Assembly (NCBI RefSeq): GCF_013363975.1
Contig: NZ_JABWGN010000001.1
Location: 186,001 to 250,000, forward strand
From: Nonomuraea montanisoli
GTDB lineage: Bacteria; Actinomycetota; Actinomycetes; Streptosporangiales; Streptosporangiaceae
Direction: 5' to 3'
DNA length: 64,000 bases
This document shows, piece by piece, positions 1 to 6,807 of this stretch. Made by a program: the position numbers and the translations under genes. Within the stretch, counting starts at the first letter, position 1. The number at the start of each line of letters is the position of its first letter. The notes beneath the pieces are model-generated. The model was not told the origin of the DNA. It did not search any database and was given only the letters and a program-made list of their open reading frames with translations.

Positions 1-1306
1 GGGTGGCGGTCAGGCGTCGCACGTACGAGGCGAACACGCGGTCGGCCGAGGCGAACAGCACCCCGAACACCGCCACCAGCACGGCCGTGATGCCGAGCCC
101 GGCCAGCACCGGCAGGATCCGCCGCCGGGCGGTGAGCCGCTTCAGCGGCTCGGCCAGGAACCACGGCACGGGAGGCAGCGCCAGCAGCACCGACAGCACG
201 CCCCTGATCGCGCCGATCCAGCCGAGCCCCGCCCCGGACACGGCGAGCGCCGCCAGCGCGGCGCCCGCCACGAGCAGCACGCCGACCAGCCAGTCGGCGT
301 CGCGCAGGACCGCCATGGAGATCAGGACATACGCGACGAGGGCGTACGCGCACGTCCACGGCGTCAGGCGCCGCAGCACCGCGGGCAGGGCCGCCGCCCC
401 GAGCACCAGCGCCACCAGCACCACGCCGAGGCCGGCCTGCGCGCCGGGCAGGGCGACCGCGCCGAACACGCCCGTCCCCGCGGCGGCGGGCAGCAGCCAG
501 CGCGGCGTCCCCGGCAGCTCCGGGCGGGGGAAGAGGGGCGGGGGCACGTAGACGGGGGGCGGCACCTGGCCGCCCTCCTGGCCGCCTCCCTGGCCGGGCC
601 CGGCGGGCCCGAAGGGCCGGGCGGGCGCGCGGCGCGGGGACGCGCCCTTGATCGCGCCCAGCGCCCCGGCCAGCAGCGTGCACAGCACCAGCGCGATCAG
701 CCCGAATCCGTCCCCCAGGGCGAAGCTGACGAACACCGCCGCGACGACGCCGACCGCGAACCCGGCGACCAGGCCGAGGCCGGTGCCCACGATCAGCCGG
801 AGCAACACGTCCCCCGGCCCGGGGACGGGCGGGGCCGCGTACGCGGCGGCGATGGCGGGCCTCGCGACGGAACCGGGCCCGGACGCGCCGGGGCCGGACG
901 CGCCGGGCCCGGATACGCCCGAGTACGGGGCGTCGTGTCCGGACACGCCCGAATACGGGGCGCCGTGTCCGGACACGCCCGAGTACGGTGCGGCGGGCCC
1001 GGGCGCGGCCGCGTACGCGGGCGCGGGCACGGGCGCCTCTCCCGAAGGCCGCCCGGCGTGGACGGGCTCCGGCGCGCCGGTCCCGGCCCCCGCGGGCGGC
1101 ACCGGCAGCGCCCCCTCTGACGCCGGACCCGGCTTCCCCTCCGGCACCGGCTCGACGGCCGTCTCCTCCGCCGGACCCGGGAGCGCGGCGGCCGGGCGCA
1201 CACCGTCCCCCAGGGCCGGGCCCGTGGCCTCCGGCGCGATCGCGTCTCCCGAGGCCGGGCGCTCCTCCCGGTCCGGCGGCGGTGCGGCGCCCCGTCTGTC
1301 CCCCAT
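1..1306 (-). CDS. DUF4153/DUF4173-type polytopic membrane protein, possible internal start
   Basis: The segment after the kinase domain starts at an ATG preceded by GGGAGGACAGCC, a good ribosome-binding site, so it may also be made as a separate protein. About 150 low-complexity residues rich in Pro, Ala, Gly and Ser, with three PYSGVSGxGA repeats, precede several hydrophobic segments; the visible part ends around FGVLFASADRVFASY, a motif typical of DUF4153/DUF4173 membrane proteins. The C-terminus lies outside the window. Function is unknown; membership of the family is from motif recall, not a search. Confidence 0.6.
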   Translation of the reverse strand, partial: MGDRRGAAPPPDREERPASGDAIAPEATGPALGDGVRPAAALPGPAEETAVEPVPEGKPGPASEGALPVPPAGAGTGAPEPVHAGRPSGEAPVPAPAYAAAPGPAAPYSGVSGHGAPYSGVSGHDAPYSGVSGPGASGPGASGPGSVARPAIAAAYAAPPVPGPGDVLLRLIVGTGLGLVAGFAVGVVAAVFVSFALGDGFGLIALVLCTLLAGALGAIKGASPRRAPARPFGPAGPGQGGGQEGGQVPPPVYVPPPLFPRPELPGTPRWLLPAAAGTGVFGAVALPGAQAGLGVVLVALVLGAAALPAVLRRLTPWTCAYALVAYVLISMAVLRDADWLVGVLLVAGAALAALAVSGAGLGWIGAIRGVLSVLLALPPVPWFLAEPLKRLTARRRILPVLAGLGITAVLVAVFGVLFASADRVFASYVRRLTAT

Positions 1307-2296
1307 GGCTGTCCTCCCTGGCAGGTCGATGATCATGCGGCAACCCGTGCCGTCCCCGATGCGGATGCCGCCCCCGTGCAGCTCGACGATCTCCTTGACG
1401 ATGGCCAGCCCCAGCCCCGCGCCGCCGGCGTCGGCGGCGCGCGCCGCGTCCAGGCGCGAGAACCGCTCGAACACCCGCGAGCGGGCCGACGCCGGGATGC
1501 CCGGCCCCTGGTCGGCGACCGTGAGCCGCGCCCCGTCCCCCTCGGCGGCCCCCGCGACGGTCACCACGCCGCCGGGCGGGCTGTGCCGTACGGCGTTGTC
1601 GAGCAGGTTGGCCAGCACCTGGGCCAGCAGGTCGGGGTCGGCGCGCACCACGAGCCCACCGGGGGCCCGCGCGACGATCCGGACGTCCTCGCGGGCCAGC
1701 TCCGCCTCGCGCACGGCCTGTTCCAGCAGCGGCGCGAGCTCGACCGGCTCGGCCTCGATGAGGCGGACGCCGGAGTCCAGCCGCGACAGGTCGAGGAGCT
1801 GGGCCACGAGCCGCCCGAGCCGCTCGGTCTGCGCCAGCGCGGTGCTCATGGTGCCCGGGTCGGCCGCCGAGACGCCGTCCACGACGTTCTCCAGGACGGC
1901 GCGCAGGGCGGTGATGGGCGTGCGCAGCTCGTGGCTGACGTTGGCGACCAGCTCGCGGCGCTGCCGGTCCACCTCGCCGAGGTCGGCGGCCATGGCGTTG
2001 AAGGCCCTGGCCAGCTCGCCCACCTCGTCGCGGGAGGTCGCGCGCACGCGCAGGTCGTAGCGGCCCTTGGCGACGGTCTGGGCGGCGCGGGCCATCTCGC
2101 GCAGCGGCCTGGTCATGCCCATGGCCAGCACCTGCACCATGATGAGCGCGAGCGCCACGGCCACGGCGATGCGCAGCTCGCGCGACAGGCCGGAGTTGAT
2201 GCCGACCTCGTTCACCACGAACGCGGTGCCGACGGCCAGCACGATCACGATGCCGAGCTTGACCTTGATCCGGCCGAGGGAGTCGAGCGGCCTCAT
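1..2296 (-). CDS. Sensor histidine kinase reading in frame into a DUF4153/DUF4173-type membrane module (truncated by window edge)
   Basis: Two-component sensor kinase partner of the regulator just upstream, with which it overlaps by four bases (ATGA). Residues about 10-60 hold two membrane segments, about 60-112 a HAMP domain, the H-box VSHELRTP with phospho-accepting His near 122, then N-box (LLDNAVRHSP), G1 (DQGPGIP) and G2 (GAGLGLAIV). The catalytic domain ends as usual at CRMIIDLP, but no stop follows: the frame continues through an ATG at 1306 (residue 331) into a Pro/Ala/Gly-rich linker and a polytopic membrane region that leaves the window. Either this is a true kinase-membrane fusion or the 1306 ATG is a second start. 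Kinase assignment is certain; the extent of the product is not. Confidence 0.85.
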   Translation of the reverse strand, partial: MRPLDSLGRIKVKLGIVIVLAVGTAFVVNEVGINSGLSRELRIAVAVALALIMVQVLAMGMTRPLREMARAAQTVAKGRYDLRVRATSRDEVGELARAFNAMAADLGEVDRQRRELVANVSHELRTPITALRAVLENVVDGVSAADPGTMSTALAQTERLGRLVAQLLDLSRLDSGVRLIEAEPVELAPLLEQAVREAELAREDVRIVARAPGGLVVRADPDLLAQVLANLLDNAVRHSPPGGVVTVAGAAEGDGARLTVADQGPGIPASARSRVFERFSRLDAARAADAGGAGLGLAIVKEIVELHGGGIRIGDGTGCRMIIDLPGRTAMGDRRGAAPPPDREERPASGDAIAPEATGPALGDGVRPAAALPGPAEETAVEPVPEGKPGPASEGALPVPPAGAGTGAPEPVHAGRPSGEAPVPAPAYAAAPGPAAPYSGVSGHGAPYSGVSGHDAPYSGVSGPGASGPGASGPGSVARPAIAAAYAAPPVPGPGDVLLRLIVGTGLGLVAGFAVGVVAAVFVSFALGDGFGLIALVLCTLLAGALGAIKGASPRRAPARPFGPAGPGQGGGQEGGQVPPPVYVPPPLFPRPELPGTPRWLLPAAAGTGVFGAVALPGAQAGLGVVLVALVLGAAALPAVLRRLTPWTCAYALVAYVLISMAVLRDADWLVGVLLVAGAALAALAVSGAGLGWIGAIRGVLSVLLALPPVPWFLAEPLKRLTARRRILPVLAGLGITAVLVAVFGVLFASADRVFASYVRRLTAT
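911..1000. repeat. Three 30-bp tandem units in the linker of the kinase/membrane ORF
   Basis: Units at 911-940, 941-970 and 971-1000 differ by a few bases and encode ten-residue repeats of the type PYSGVSGHGA on the minus strand. The period is a multiple of three, so copy changes keep the frame. Confidence 0.85.
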
Positions 2297-2976
2297 CGGC
2301 GCACCAGCGCGTACCCGACGCCGTGGACGGTGCGCACCACGTCGGAGCCGAGCTTGCGGCGCAGCGCCCGCACGTGGCTGTCCACGGTCCGGGTGGCGGC
2401 GGCCTCGGAGAAGCCCCATACGTCCGACAGCAGCCGGTCGCGCTCGAAGACCTGCCCCGGCCGCTCGGCCAGCCGGCGCAACAGGTCGAACTCGGTCCTG
2501 GTGAGCTGCGCCTCGGTGCCGCGCACGAAGACCCGGCGCGCCGCCGTGTCGATCTCGACCTCGCCGACGCGGATGACCGTGTCCTCGGCCGCGAGCTGTC
2601 CGGCGCGCTCGACCCGGCGCAGCAGCGCGTGGATCCGGGCCACCAGCTCGCGCATGCTGAACGGCTTGGTGAGGTAGTCGTCGGCCCCCACGCCCAGCCC
2701 GACCAGCACGTCGGTCTCCTCGCCGAGCGCGGTCAGCATGAGCACCGGCACGGGGCGGGCCGCCTGCATCCGGCGGCACACCTCCAGCCCGTCGAGCCCC
2801 GGCAGCAGCCGGTCGAGGATCACCAGCTCGGGCTCGGCCCGGCCGTACTCGACCAGGGCCGCCTCGCCGTCCCCCGCCACGCGCACCTCGAAGCCCTCTG
2901 CCGCCAGGCGGTCGCGGACCGCCCGCGCGATCGTCTCGTCGTCCTCGACCAGGAGGACCCGTCGCCGCTCTGCCAC
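2293..2976 (-). CDS. OmpR/PhoB-family response regulator
   Basis: Receiver domain in residues 5-118 with acidic pair EDD at 11-13, phospho-acceptor Asp about 55 (VILDRLLPG), conserved Thr (LTAL) and Lys about 103 (YLTKPF). The C-terminal winged-helix domain ends in the usual RRKLG..VRTVHGVGYALV. A GTG at 2976 (VAERRRVLLVEDD) puts the receiver at the N-terminus as in the family; an upstream GTG at 3012 adds twelve unconserved residues. The stop overlaps the start of the sensor kinase, so the two are translationally coupled. Signal and targets unknown. Confidence 0.9.
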   Translation of the reverse strand: MAERRRVLLVEDDETIARAVRDRLAAEGFEVRVAGDGEAALVEYGRAEPELVILDRLLPGLDGLEVCRRMQAARPVPVLMLTALGEETDVLVGLGVGADDYLTKPFSMRELVARIHALLRRVERAGQLAAEDTVIRVGEVEIDTAARRVFVRGTEAQLTRTEFDLLRRLAERPGQVFERDRLLSDVWGFSEAAATRTVDSHVRALRRKLGSDVVRTVHGVGYALVRR

Positions 2977-3140
2977 GGACGAAAGCCTAGAAGTGCCCGG
3001 TGCAGACGGCACTCACCGAATCGTGCACATCCAGTGCAGACCGAACGGCCGTCGCACGGTGGTCATGCCCGGCTCACCGGGATGATGGCCGGGGCCGCCG
3101 CCGGGGAGCTATCGTCCACCTGGATGGGGGAGATCAGGGC

Positions 3141-3818
3141 ATGGGAGAGACCACGAAGCTCGCGGGGCGCTACCGGCTGCTGAACCCCCTCGGAGGGGGC
3201 GCCGTCCGGCTGGCCTTCGACGAGCCGGCGCACCGCGACGTCGTCGTCCGGGAGCTGCGCCCGCCGGCGGAGCTGCTGGAGCGGGCCGCCGGTGACGCGC
3301 GCCGTCTCGCCGACCTGCGGCACGGCTCGCTGGTGCCGGTCGCCGACGTGGTGGCCGAGGACGGCGTCGTCTGGGTGGTCATGGAGTTCGTGTCGGGGGC
3401 GTCGCTGGAGCGCACCGTGGGGTTACGCGGTCCCCTGCCCGCGCCCCAGGCCGCCAGGGCCGGGGTGTGCGTGCTGGAGGCGCTGTCGGCGGCGCACGCG
3501 CTGGGGATCGTGCACGGCCGGGTCGATCCGGGCAACGTGCTGCTCACGCCGACGGGCCGGGCGCTGCTGACGGGGTTCGGGCTGCCGCAGCCGGAGCTGC
3601 GGCCCTCGGCCGACCTGTGGTCGCTGGCGGCCACGCTGCACTTCGCCGTCGAGGGCAGGCCGCCGGGCGCGTCCCCGGCTCCGGGCGCCGAGCCGCTGCG
3701 GTCGCTGATCCGCGCGATGCTCGACCCGGCCGGGCCGCCGCCGGTCGAGCTGGTGTCCGGGACGCTGCGGCGCCTGGCCCTGGACCGGTCCGCCGGGCCG
3801 GACGCGCCCGGCTTTTGA
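3141..3818 (+). CDS. Serine/threonine kinase-like protein, probable pseudokinase
   Basis: About 225 residues with the layout of a eukaryotic-type kinase domain (KLAGRYRLLNPLGGGAVRLA at the N-terminus, VMEFVSGASLE hinge, helix E before the loop), but key residues are altered: the beta-3 lysine position reads VVVREL, the HRD/catalytic loop reads HGRVDPGNVLL with Asp replaced, and DFG reads GFG. It lacks the transmembrane and PASTA or other C-terminal regions common in actinobacterial kinases. ATG at 3141 follows GGGGAGATCAGGGC. It probably binds partners or nucleotides without phosphotransfer (inference). It is divergent from the two-component operon. Confidence 0.75.
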   Translation: MGETTKLAGRYRLLNPLGGGAVRLAFDEPAHRDVVVRELRPPAELLERAAGDARRLADLRHGSLVPVADVVAEDGVVWVVMEFVSGASLERTVGLRGPLPAPQAARAGVCVLEALSAAHALGIVHGRVDPGNVLLTPTGRALLTGFGLPQPELRPSADLWSLAATLHFAVEGRPPGASPAPGAEPLRSLIRAMLDPAGPPPVELVSGTLRRLALDRSAGPDAPGF

Positions 3819-3922
3819 GATACATCGCGATTCGGAACCCCGGCGCGCCCCCACTCGTTGGACCGGCGACGCAGAATGTGGAAGAGGCGGGGCGCGCGCT
3901 CCGCGTTCGGAGGATGTTGAGG

Positions 3923-4114
3923 ATGTCGCCAGTCCAGAAGTACGCCGTCGGCGCCGGCGCCGCCGTCCTGCTTTCGCTGATCTTCCTGCCCGGGTGGCTC
4001 ACGTTGCTGGTCGTCCTCGGCGTCGTGGCCGCACCGGTGGTCGGCTACCTGATGCTCGACCCGTCGCAGCGGGAGCGGCTCAAGCGCGCCCGCAGGCGCG
4101 GCATCGGCCACTGA
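3923..4114 (+). CDS. Small membrane protein of unknown function
   Basis: 63 residues, MSPVQKYAVG start, with two closely spaced hydrophobic segments (AAVLLSLIFLPGW and LLVVLGVVAAPVVGYLML) and a strongly basic tail (RERLKRARRRG). GGAGG lies nine bases upstream of the ATG at 3923; an in-frame ATG at 3914 is too close to it. About 100 bases after the pseudokinase on the same strand, possibly with its own promoter. No family recognised. Confidence 0.55.
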   Translation: MSPVQKYAVGAGAAVLLSLIFLPGWLTLLVVLGVVAAPVVGYLMLDPSQRERLKRARRRGIGH

Positions 4115-4144
4115 TCCCGAGCGGGGCGCGCACGGCGGCGGGGG

Positions 4145-4456
4145 TCAGGCCCCTGCCGCCGCCGTCTGCGCGTGCACCCGCTGGGTGACGCGCCGCTCCA
4201 CGAGGAACGACAGGAACGGCACGGTGCCGCCCAGCATGATCCCCAGCATGTACGGCCAGCTCCACCGGGCCTTCATGCCCAGGTTCATGACCGCCACCAG
4301 GTAGACCATGTAGAGGAAGCCGTGGACGGGCGCCACGAACTTCGAGATGCCCTCGATGCCGAAGCCGTACCTCAGCACCATGGCCGTGCACAGCACGAGC
4401 AGCATCACGCCGACGCAGTAGGCGAGCACCCGGAAGGGCTTCAGAGCCGATTCCAC
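4145..4456 (-). CDS. DUF3817 family integral membrane protein
   Basis: 103 residues with three hydrophobic segments. The pattern FRVLAYCVGVMLLVLC ... VAPVHGFLYMVYLVAV ... WPYMLGIMLGGTVPF matches the DUF3817 family of actinobacterial membrane proteins, with the HG in the second segment typical. Starts at GTG 4456 after GGAAGG with eight-base spacing. It begins four bases after the SURF1 gene stops, so the two form an operon. Function unknown. Confidence 0.85.
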   Translation of the reverse strand: MESALKPFRVLAYCVGVMLLVLCTAMVLRYGFGIEGISKFVAPVHGFLYMVYLVAVMNLGMKARWSWPYMLGIMLGGTVPFLSFLVERRVTQRVHAQTAAAGA

Positions 4457-4460
4457 CGTT

Positions 4461-5243
4461 TCAACCTTCCAGAACCATCTCAGGGGACTGCTTGTGGTGT
4501 TCCCGGTCCGTGCGCACGGCGTCGCGGACGAAGTGGAACCACATGAACACGGCGAACCCGGCGAAGATCCACCAGTTGGCGGCGTAGGCGAGGTTGCGCC
4601 AGGTGAGGGTGCCGCCGACGACCGGCGGCGCGACCTTGACCTGGGTCAGCGCGCCCGACGGCGGCTGGGCGACGACGTAGCCGTCACGGATCCTGCCGCC
4701 GTTCCACAGGTTGACGAGCTGGCCGGTGGACACGGTCTGCACCTGGCCCTGGGGCAGCTCCTCGGGCCGGCGCTGGACGCTGTCGGTGCCCTGCTGCGGT
4801 CGCAGCCGGCCCGAGAGGGTGACCTCGCCGGACGGGACGGCCAGCGCGGAGGCGTCGGCCGTGGCCGTCCAGCCGCGGACGACCGGGAGCAGCGTGCCGT
4901 CGCCGAGGCGGAGCGGGGTGAGCACCCAGAAGCCCCGGTCGCGGTCGACCTTGCCGCCCGGCGCGTCCACGTCGGGCTGCCGGTCGACGACGAGGAGCTG
5001 GCGGGAGGCGTCGTAGACGCCGCTCGCGGTGACGCGCCGCCCGACCGACCTGCCGTCCATCTGGGCGCCCACCGGGGCGAGCGCGGTGACGGCGACGGGC
5101 GCGGGATCGGCGGCCGCGCGCGGCTTGCCGGAGTCCTGGAACACCCCGAGCTGCCAGCGGCCGAGCAGGATGAACGCCACGAGGACCACCACCGTCAAGA
5201 GGTGGAGCCCCAGCATGCGGGGCGAGAGCACGGTCCTCAGCAT
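4461..5243 (-). CDS. SURF1 family cytochrome oxidase assembly protein
   Basis: 260 residues, the usual length. An N-terminal membrane anchor (LLTVVVLVAFILLGRWQLG) containing the family's LGxWQL motif, a large periplasmic-side domain with VDRQP, VVRGW and the LSGRL stretch, and a C-terminal membrane segment near NLAYAANWWIFAGFAVFMWF with the typical N-x-Y-ANWW. SURF1 proteins help insert haem a into cytochrome c oxidase subunit I. The ATG at 5243 is the only reasonable start. Co-transcribed with the DUF3817 gene. Confidence 0.9.
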   Translation of the reverse strand: MLRTVLSPRMLGLHLLTVVVLVAFILLGRWQLGVFQDSGKPRAAADPAPVAVTALAPVGAQMDGRSVGRRVTASGVYDASRQLLVVDRQPDVDAPGGKVDRDRGFWVLTPLRLGDGTLLPVVRGWTATADASALAVPSGEVTLSGRLRPQQGTDSVQRRPEELPQGQVQTVSTGQLVNLWNGGRIRDGYVVAQPPSGALTQVKVAPPVVGGTLTWRNLAYAANWWIFAGFAVFMWFHFVRDAVRTDREHHKQSPEMVLEG

Positions 5244-5360
5244 GCTTCAACGCTATCCGGCGACGGGACCGGTCCCGCACCCAGCCTGCCCGCCGATCGC
5301 ATGAAGCCGATCGCGAAAAAGGCACAAAATGCCACAGGTGATCCCGCTAGGCTGCTGCCC

Positions 5361-5543
5361 ATGTCTGAGCAGCACCAGCAGCCCATCGATCCGGCGGGCA
5401 CCACGCAGCAGTTCCGCGCCTTCGCGCAGCGCTCCGACCAGGAGGCCGCCGCGGAGCCCAAGAAGTCTCCCCTCGTCCCGATCATCGCGGTGGTCGCGGC
5501 CGTCCTCGTCATCGGCATCGCCGCCTTCCTCGTCCTGCGCTAG
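5361..5543 (+). CDS. Small single-pass membrane protein of unknown function
   Basis: 60 residues beginning MSEQHQQPIDPAGTTQQF: a hydrophilic N-terminus, a short acidic/lysine patch, and one C-terminal hydrophobic helix (VPIIAVVAAVLVIGIAAFLV) ending in R. Divergent from the SURF1 gene and followed by a clear terminator hairpin, which supports it as a real transcription unit. No homologous family recognised. Confidence 0.65.
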   Translation: MSEQHQQPIDPAGTTQQFRAFAQRSDQEAAAEPKKSPLVPIIAVVAAVLVIGIAAFLVLR

Positions 5544-5563
5544 GCCGGGCGGCCTCCCGCACG

Positions 5564-5604
5564 GCGCCGACGGCCGGCCGACGACGACGGCCATCGGCGC
5601 TTTT
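5564..5604 (+). terminator. Rho-independent terminator after the small membrane gene
   Basis: Arms GCGCCGACGGCC and GGCCATCGGCGC (one mismatch) are followed directly by TTTT at 5601-5604, about 20 bases after the stop at 5543. Confidence 0.7.
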
Positions 5605-5640
5605 CGTGCGCCCGCGTGAATATTGTCCGGCCCATGCCAT

Positions 5641-5654
5641 ACCGACCAGTCGGT
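5641..5654. promoter_or_regulatory. Orphan TetR-type palindrome
   Basis: ACCGAC-CA-GTCGGT is a perfect six-base inverted repeat of the kind bound by TetR-family repressors. No TetR gene or intact target gene adjoins it; the nearest coding sequence is the shortened tnpB, so it may be a leftover promoter from before the IS arrived. Confidence 0.4.
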
Positions 5655-5782
5655 TTCGCTCGATTCACCGATGTTTCCTCCTTCGGCCTTCAGGCAGAAC
5701 AGGAACTCGGACTCCCGCGCAGCATGGCCAGGAAAGCCGAATCGCCGCCGTGGCGATTCGGCGTCCGATTCGCAGTGACCGC

Positions 5783-6763
5783 ATGATGCGGGAACACGGA
5801 GAAATCTGTCGGGGCTGCTGTGTAGGTGACTTCGCCCGCTCCCGGGCCAAGGCATTGAAGGACATCAAGGCGCGGCTGCCACTCAGGCGGCGGGCAGGGA
5901 TGCCGCGGTTCAAGAAGAAGGACCTGGCCCGCCCGAGCTTGAACTACAGCCGACGTGGTTTTCGGCTCAAGGACGGCCGACTCCATCTGGCGTGCGGAAT
6001 CGTGCTCACGGTGGTGTGGTCTCGGCAGTTGCCCGCCGCCCCGTCGTCGGTGCGCCTCTACCGCGACGCTCTCGGGCATTGGTACGCCTCGTTCGTCGTG
6101 CCGGCGCGGGTCGAGCCGTTACCCGCGACCGGCCGGGTGATCGGGATCGACTGGGGCGTGGCCCAGATCGCGACCACCACCAGCGACGAGCATGACCTCG
6201 CGCACGCCGGGTACGGCCGCAAGGCGGCCGAACGGCTCGCCCGATACCAGCGGATGATGGCCCGCCGCAAACCTCAGCCCGGTCAGTCGGCGTCCAAGGG
6301 CTACCGCGAGGCCAGACGGCAGGCCGCCAAGGCGCACCGGAAGGTGGCCCGGCAGCGGCAGGACGCGGCGCGTAAGTGGGCGAAGAAGGTCGTGCGCGAC
6401 CATGACGTGCTGGCGGTGGAGGACTTCCGGCCGAAGTGCCTGGCCAAGACCACCATGGCGCGCAAGTCCGCCGACGCCGCCATCGGCACGATCAAGGCCG
6501 AGCTGATCGCCATGGCGCGCAAGCACCGCCGCGACCTGCGCCTGGTGCATCCGGCGCACACCACGATGGACTGCGCGCGGTGCGGAGCAAGAGCCAAGCA
6601 CGCACTGCCGCTGTCCGAACGCACCTACACCTGCACCACGTGCGGAGCCGTGTCCCCCAGGGACAAGAACTCCGCCCGCGTGATGCTCATCCGGGCTGGT
6701 CTGGCCCCGGCTGGTGCTGACCGCGTAAGACCCGACCGTCCGCCGGACAGTCAGGCAGCGTGA
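5783..6763 (+). CDS. tnpB: TnpB-like RuvC nuclease, N-terminally shortened
   Basis: IS605 OrfB/TnpB family: an RNA-guided nuclease that preserves the element at its donor site. The RuvC parts are all present: Asp in GRVIGIDWG, Glu in VLAVEDFRPK, the zinc ribbon CARCGA...CTTCGA and the final Asp in SPRDKNSARV. The start is abnormal: the usual roughly 100-residue N-terminal region (about YRLYPT to the PRFKKKD block) is absent, and the frame begins with unrelated sequence before KALKDIKARLPL. ATG 5783 (or 5786) is used here; an earlier GTG at 5606 only adds non-homologous residues. Probably inactive or altered in RNA binding, though the catalytic core looks intact. Confidence 0.75.
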   Translation: MMREHGEICRGCCVGDFARSRAKALKDIKARLPLRRRAGMPRFKKKDLARPSLNYSRRGFRLKDGRLHLACGIVLTVVWSRQLPAAPSSVRLYRDALGHWYASFVVPARVEPLPATGRVIGIDWGVAQIATTTSDEHDLAHAGYGRKAAERLARYQRMMARRKPQPGQSASKGYREARRQAAKAHRKVARQRQDAARKWAKKVVRDHDVLAVEDFRPKCLAKTTMARKSADAAIGTIKAELIAMARKHRRDLRLVHPAHTTMDCARCGARAKHALPLSERTYTCTTCGAVSPRDKNSARVMLIRAGLAPAGADRVRPDRPPDSQAA

Positions 6764-6807
6764 GCCAGGAATCCTCCACCCTCAACTACAGGCGGAGGAG
6801 CAGTCAA
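6700..6807 (+). ncRNA. Putative omega RNA (reRNA) 3' part overlapping the tnpB end
   Basis: In this IS group the guide scaffold is transcribed across the tnpB 3' end to the element's right end, with flanking host DNA as guide. Here two hairpins follow the coding end: GACCGTCC/GGACAGTC (6734-6752, one mismatch) and TCCTCC/GGAGGA (6772-6799), ending at 6804-6807. The guide would be the bases just beyond, which are the end of the gamma-glutamyltransferase gene. Exact ends are not visible. Confidence 0.35.

Larger units (their letters stand above)
5736..6807 (+). mobile_element. IS200/IS605-group (IS1341-type) TnpB-only element, left end uncertain
   Basis: The element has tnpB but no tnpA. The right end has the usual hairpin-bearing 3' tail (TCCTCC at 6772-6777 pairing GGAGGA at 6794-6799) and ends near TCAA at 6804-6807. 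On the left, a perfect 11-bp hairpin (5736-5746 with 5752-5762) could be a subterminal hairpin of the left end or unrelated. The N-terminal coding part of tnpB is missing, so the left boundary is probably altered by deletion. Confidence 0.6.

Noticed and set aside
3..2060. Long plus-strand frames opposite the kinase/membrane gene
   Set aside because: Composition is Ser/Thr/Pro/Arg-rich without any motif; they mirror the minus-strand codon bias, where kinase motifs are clear.
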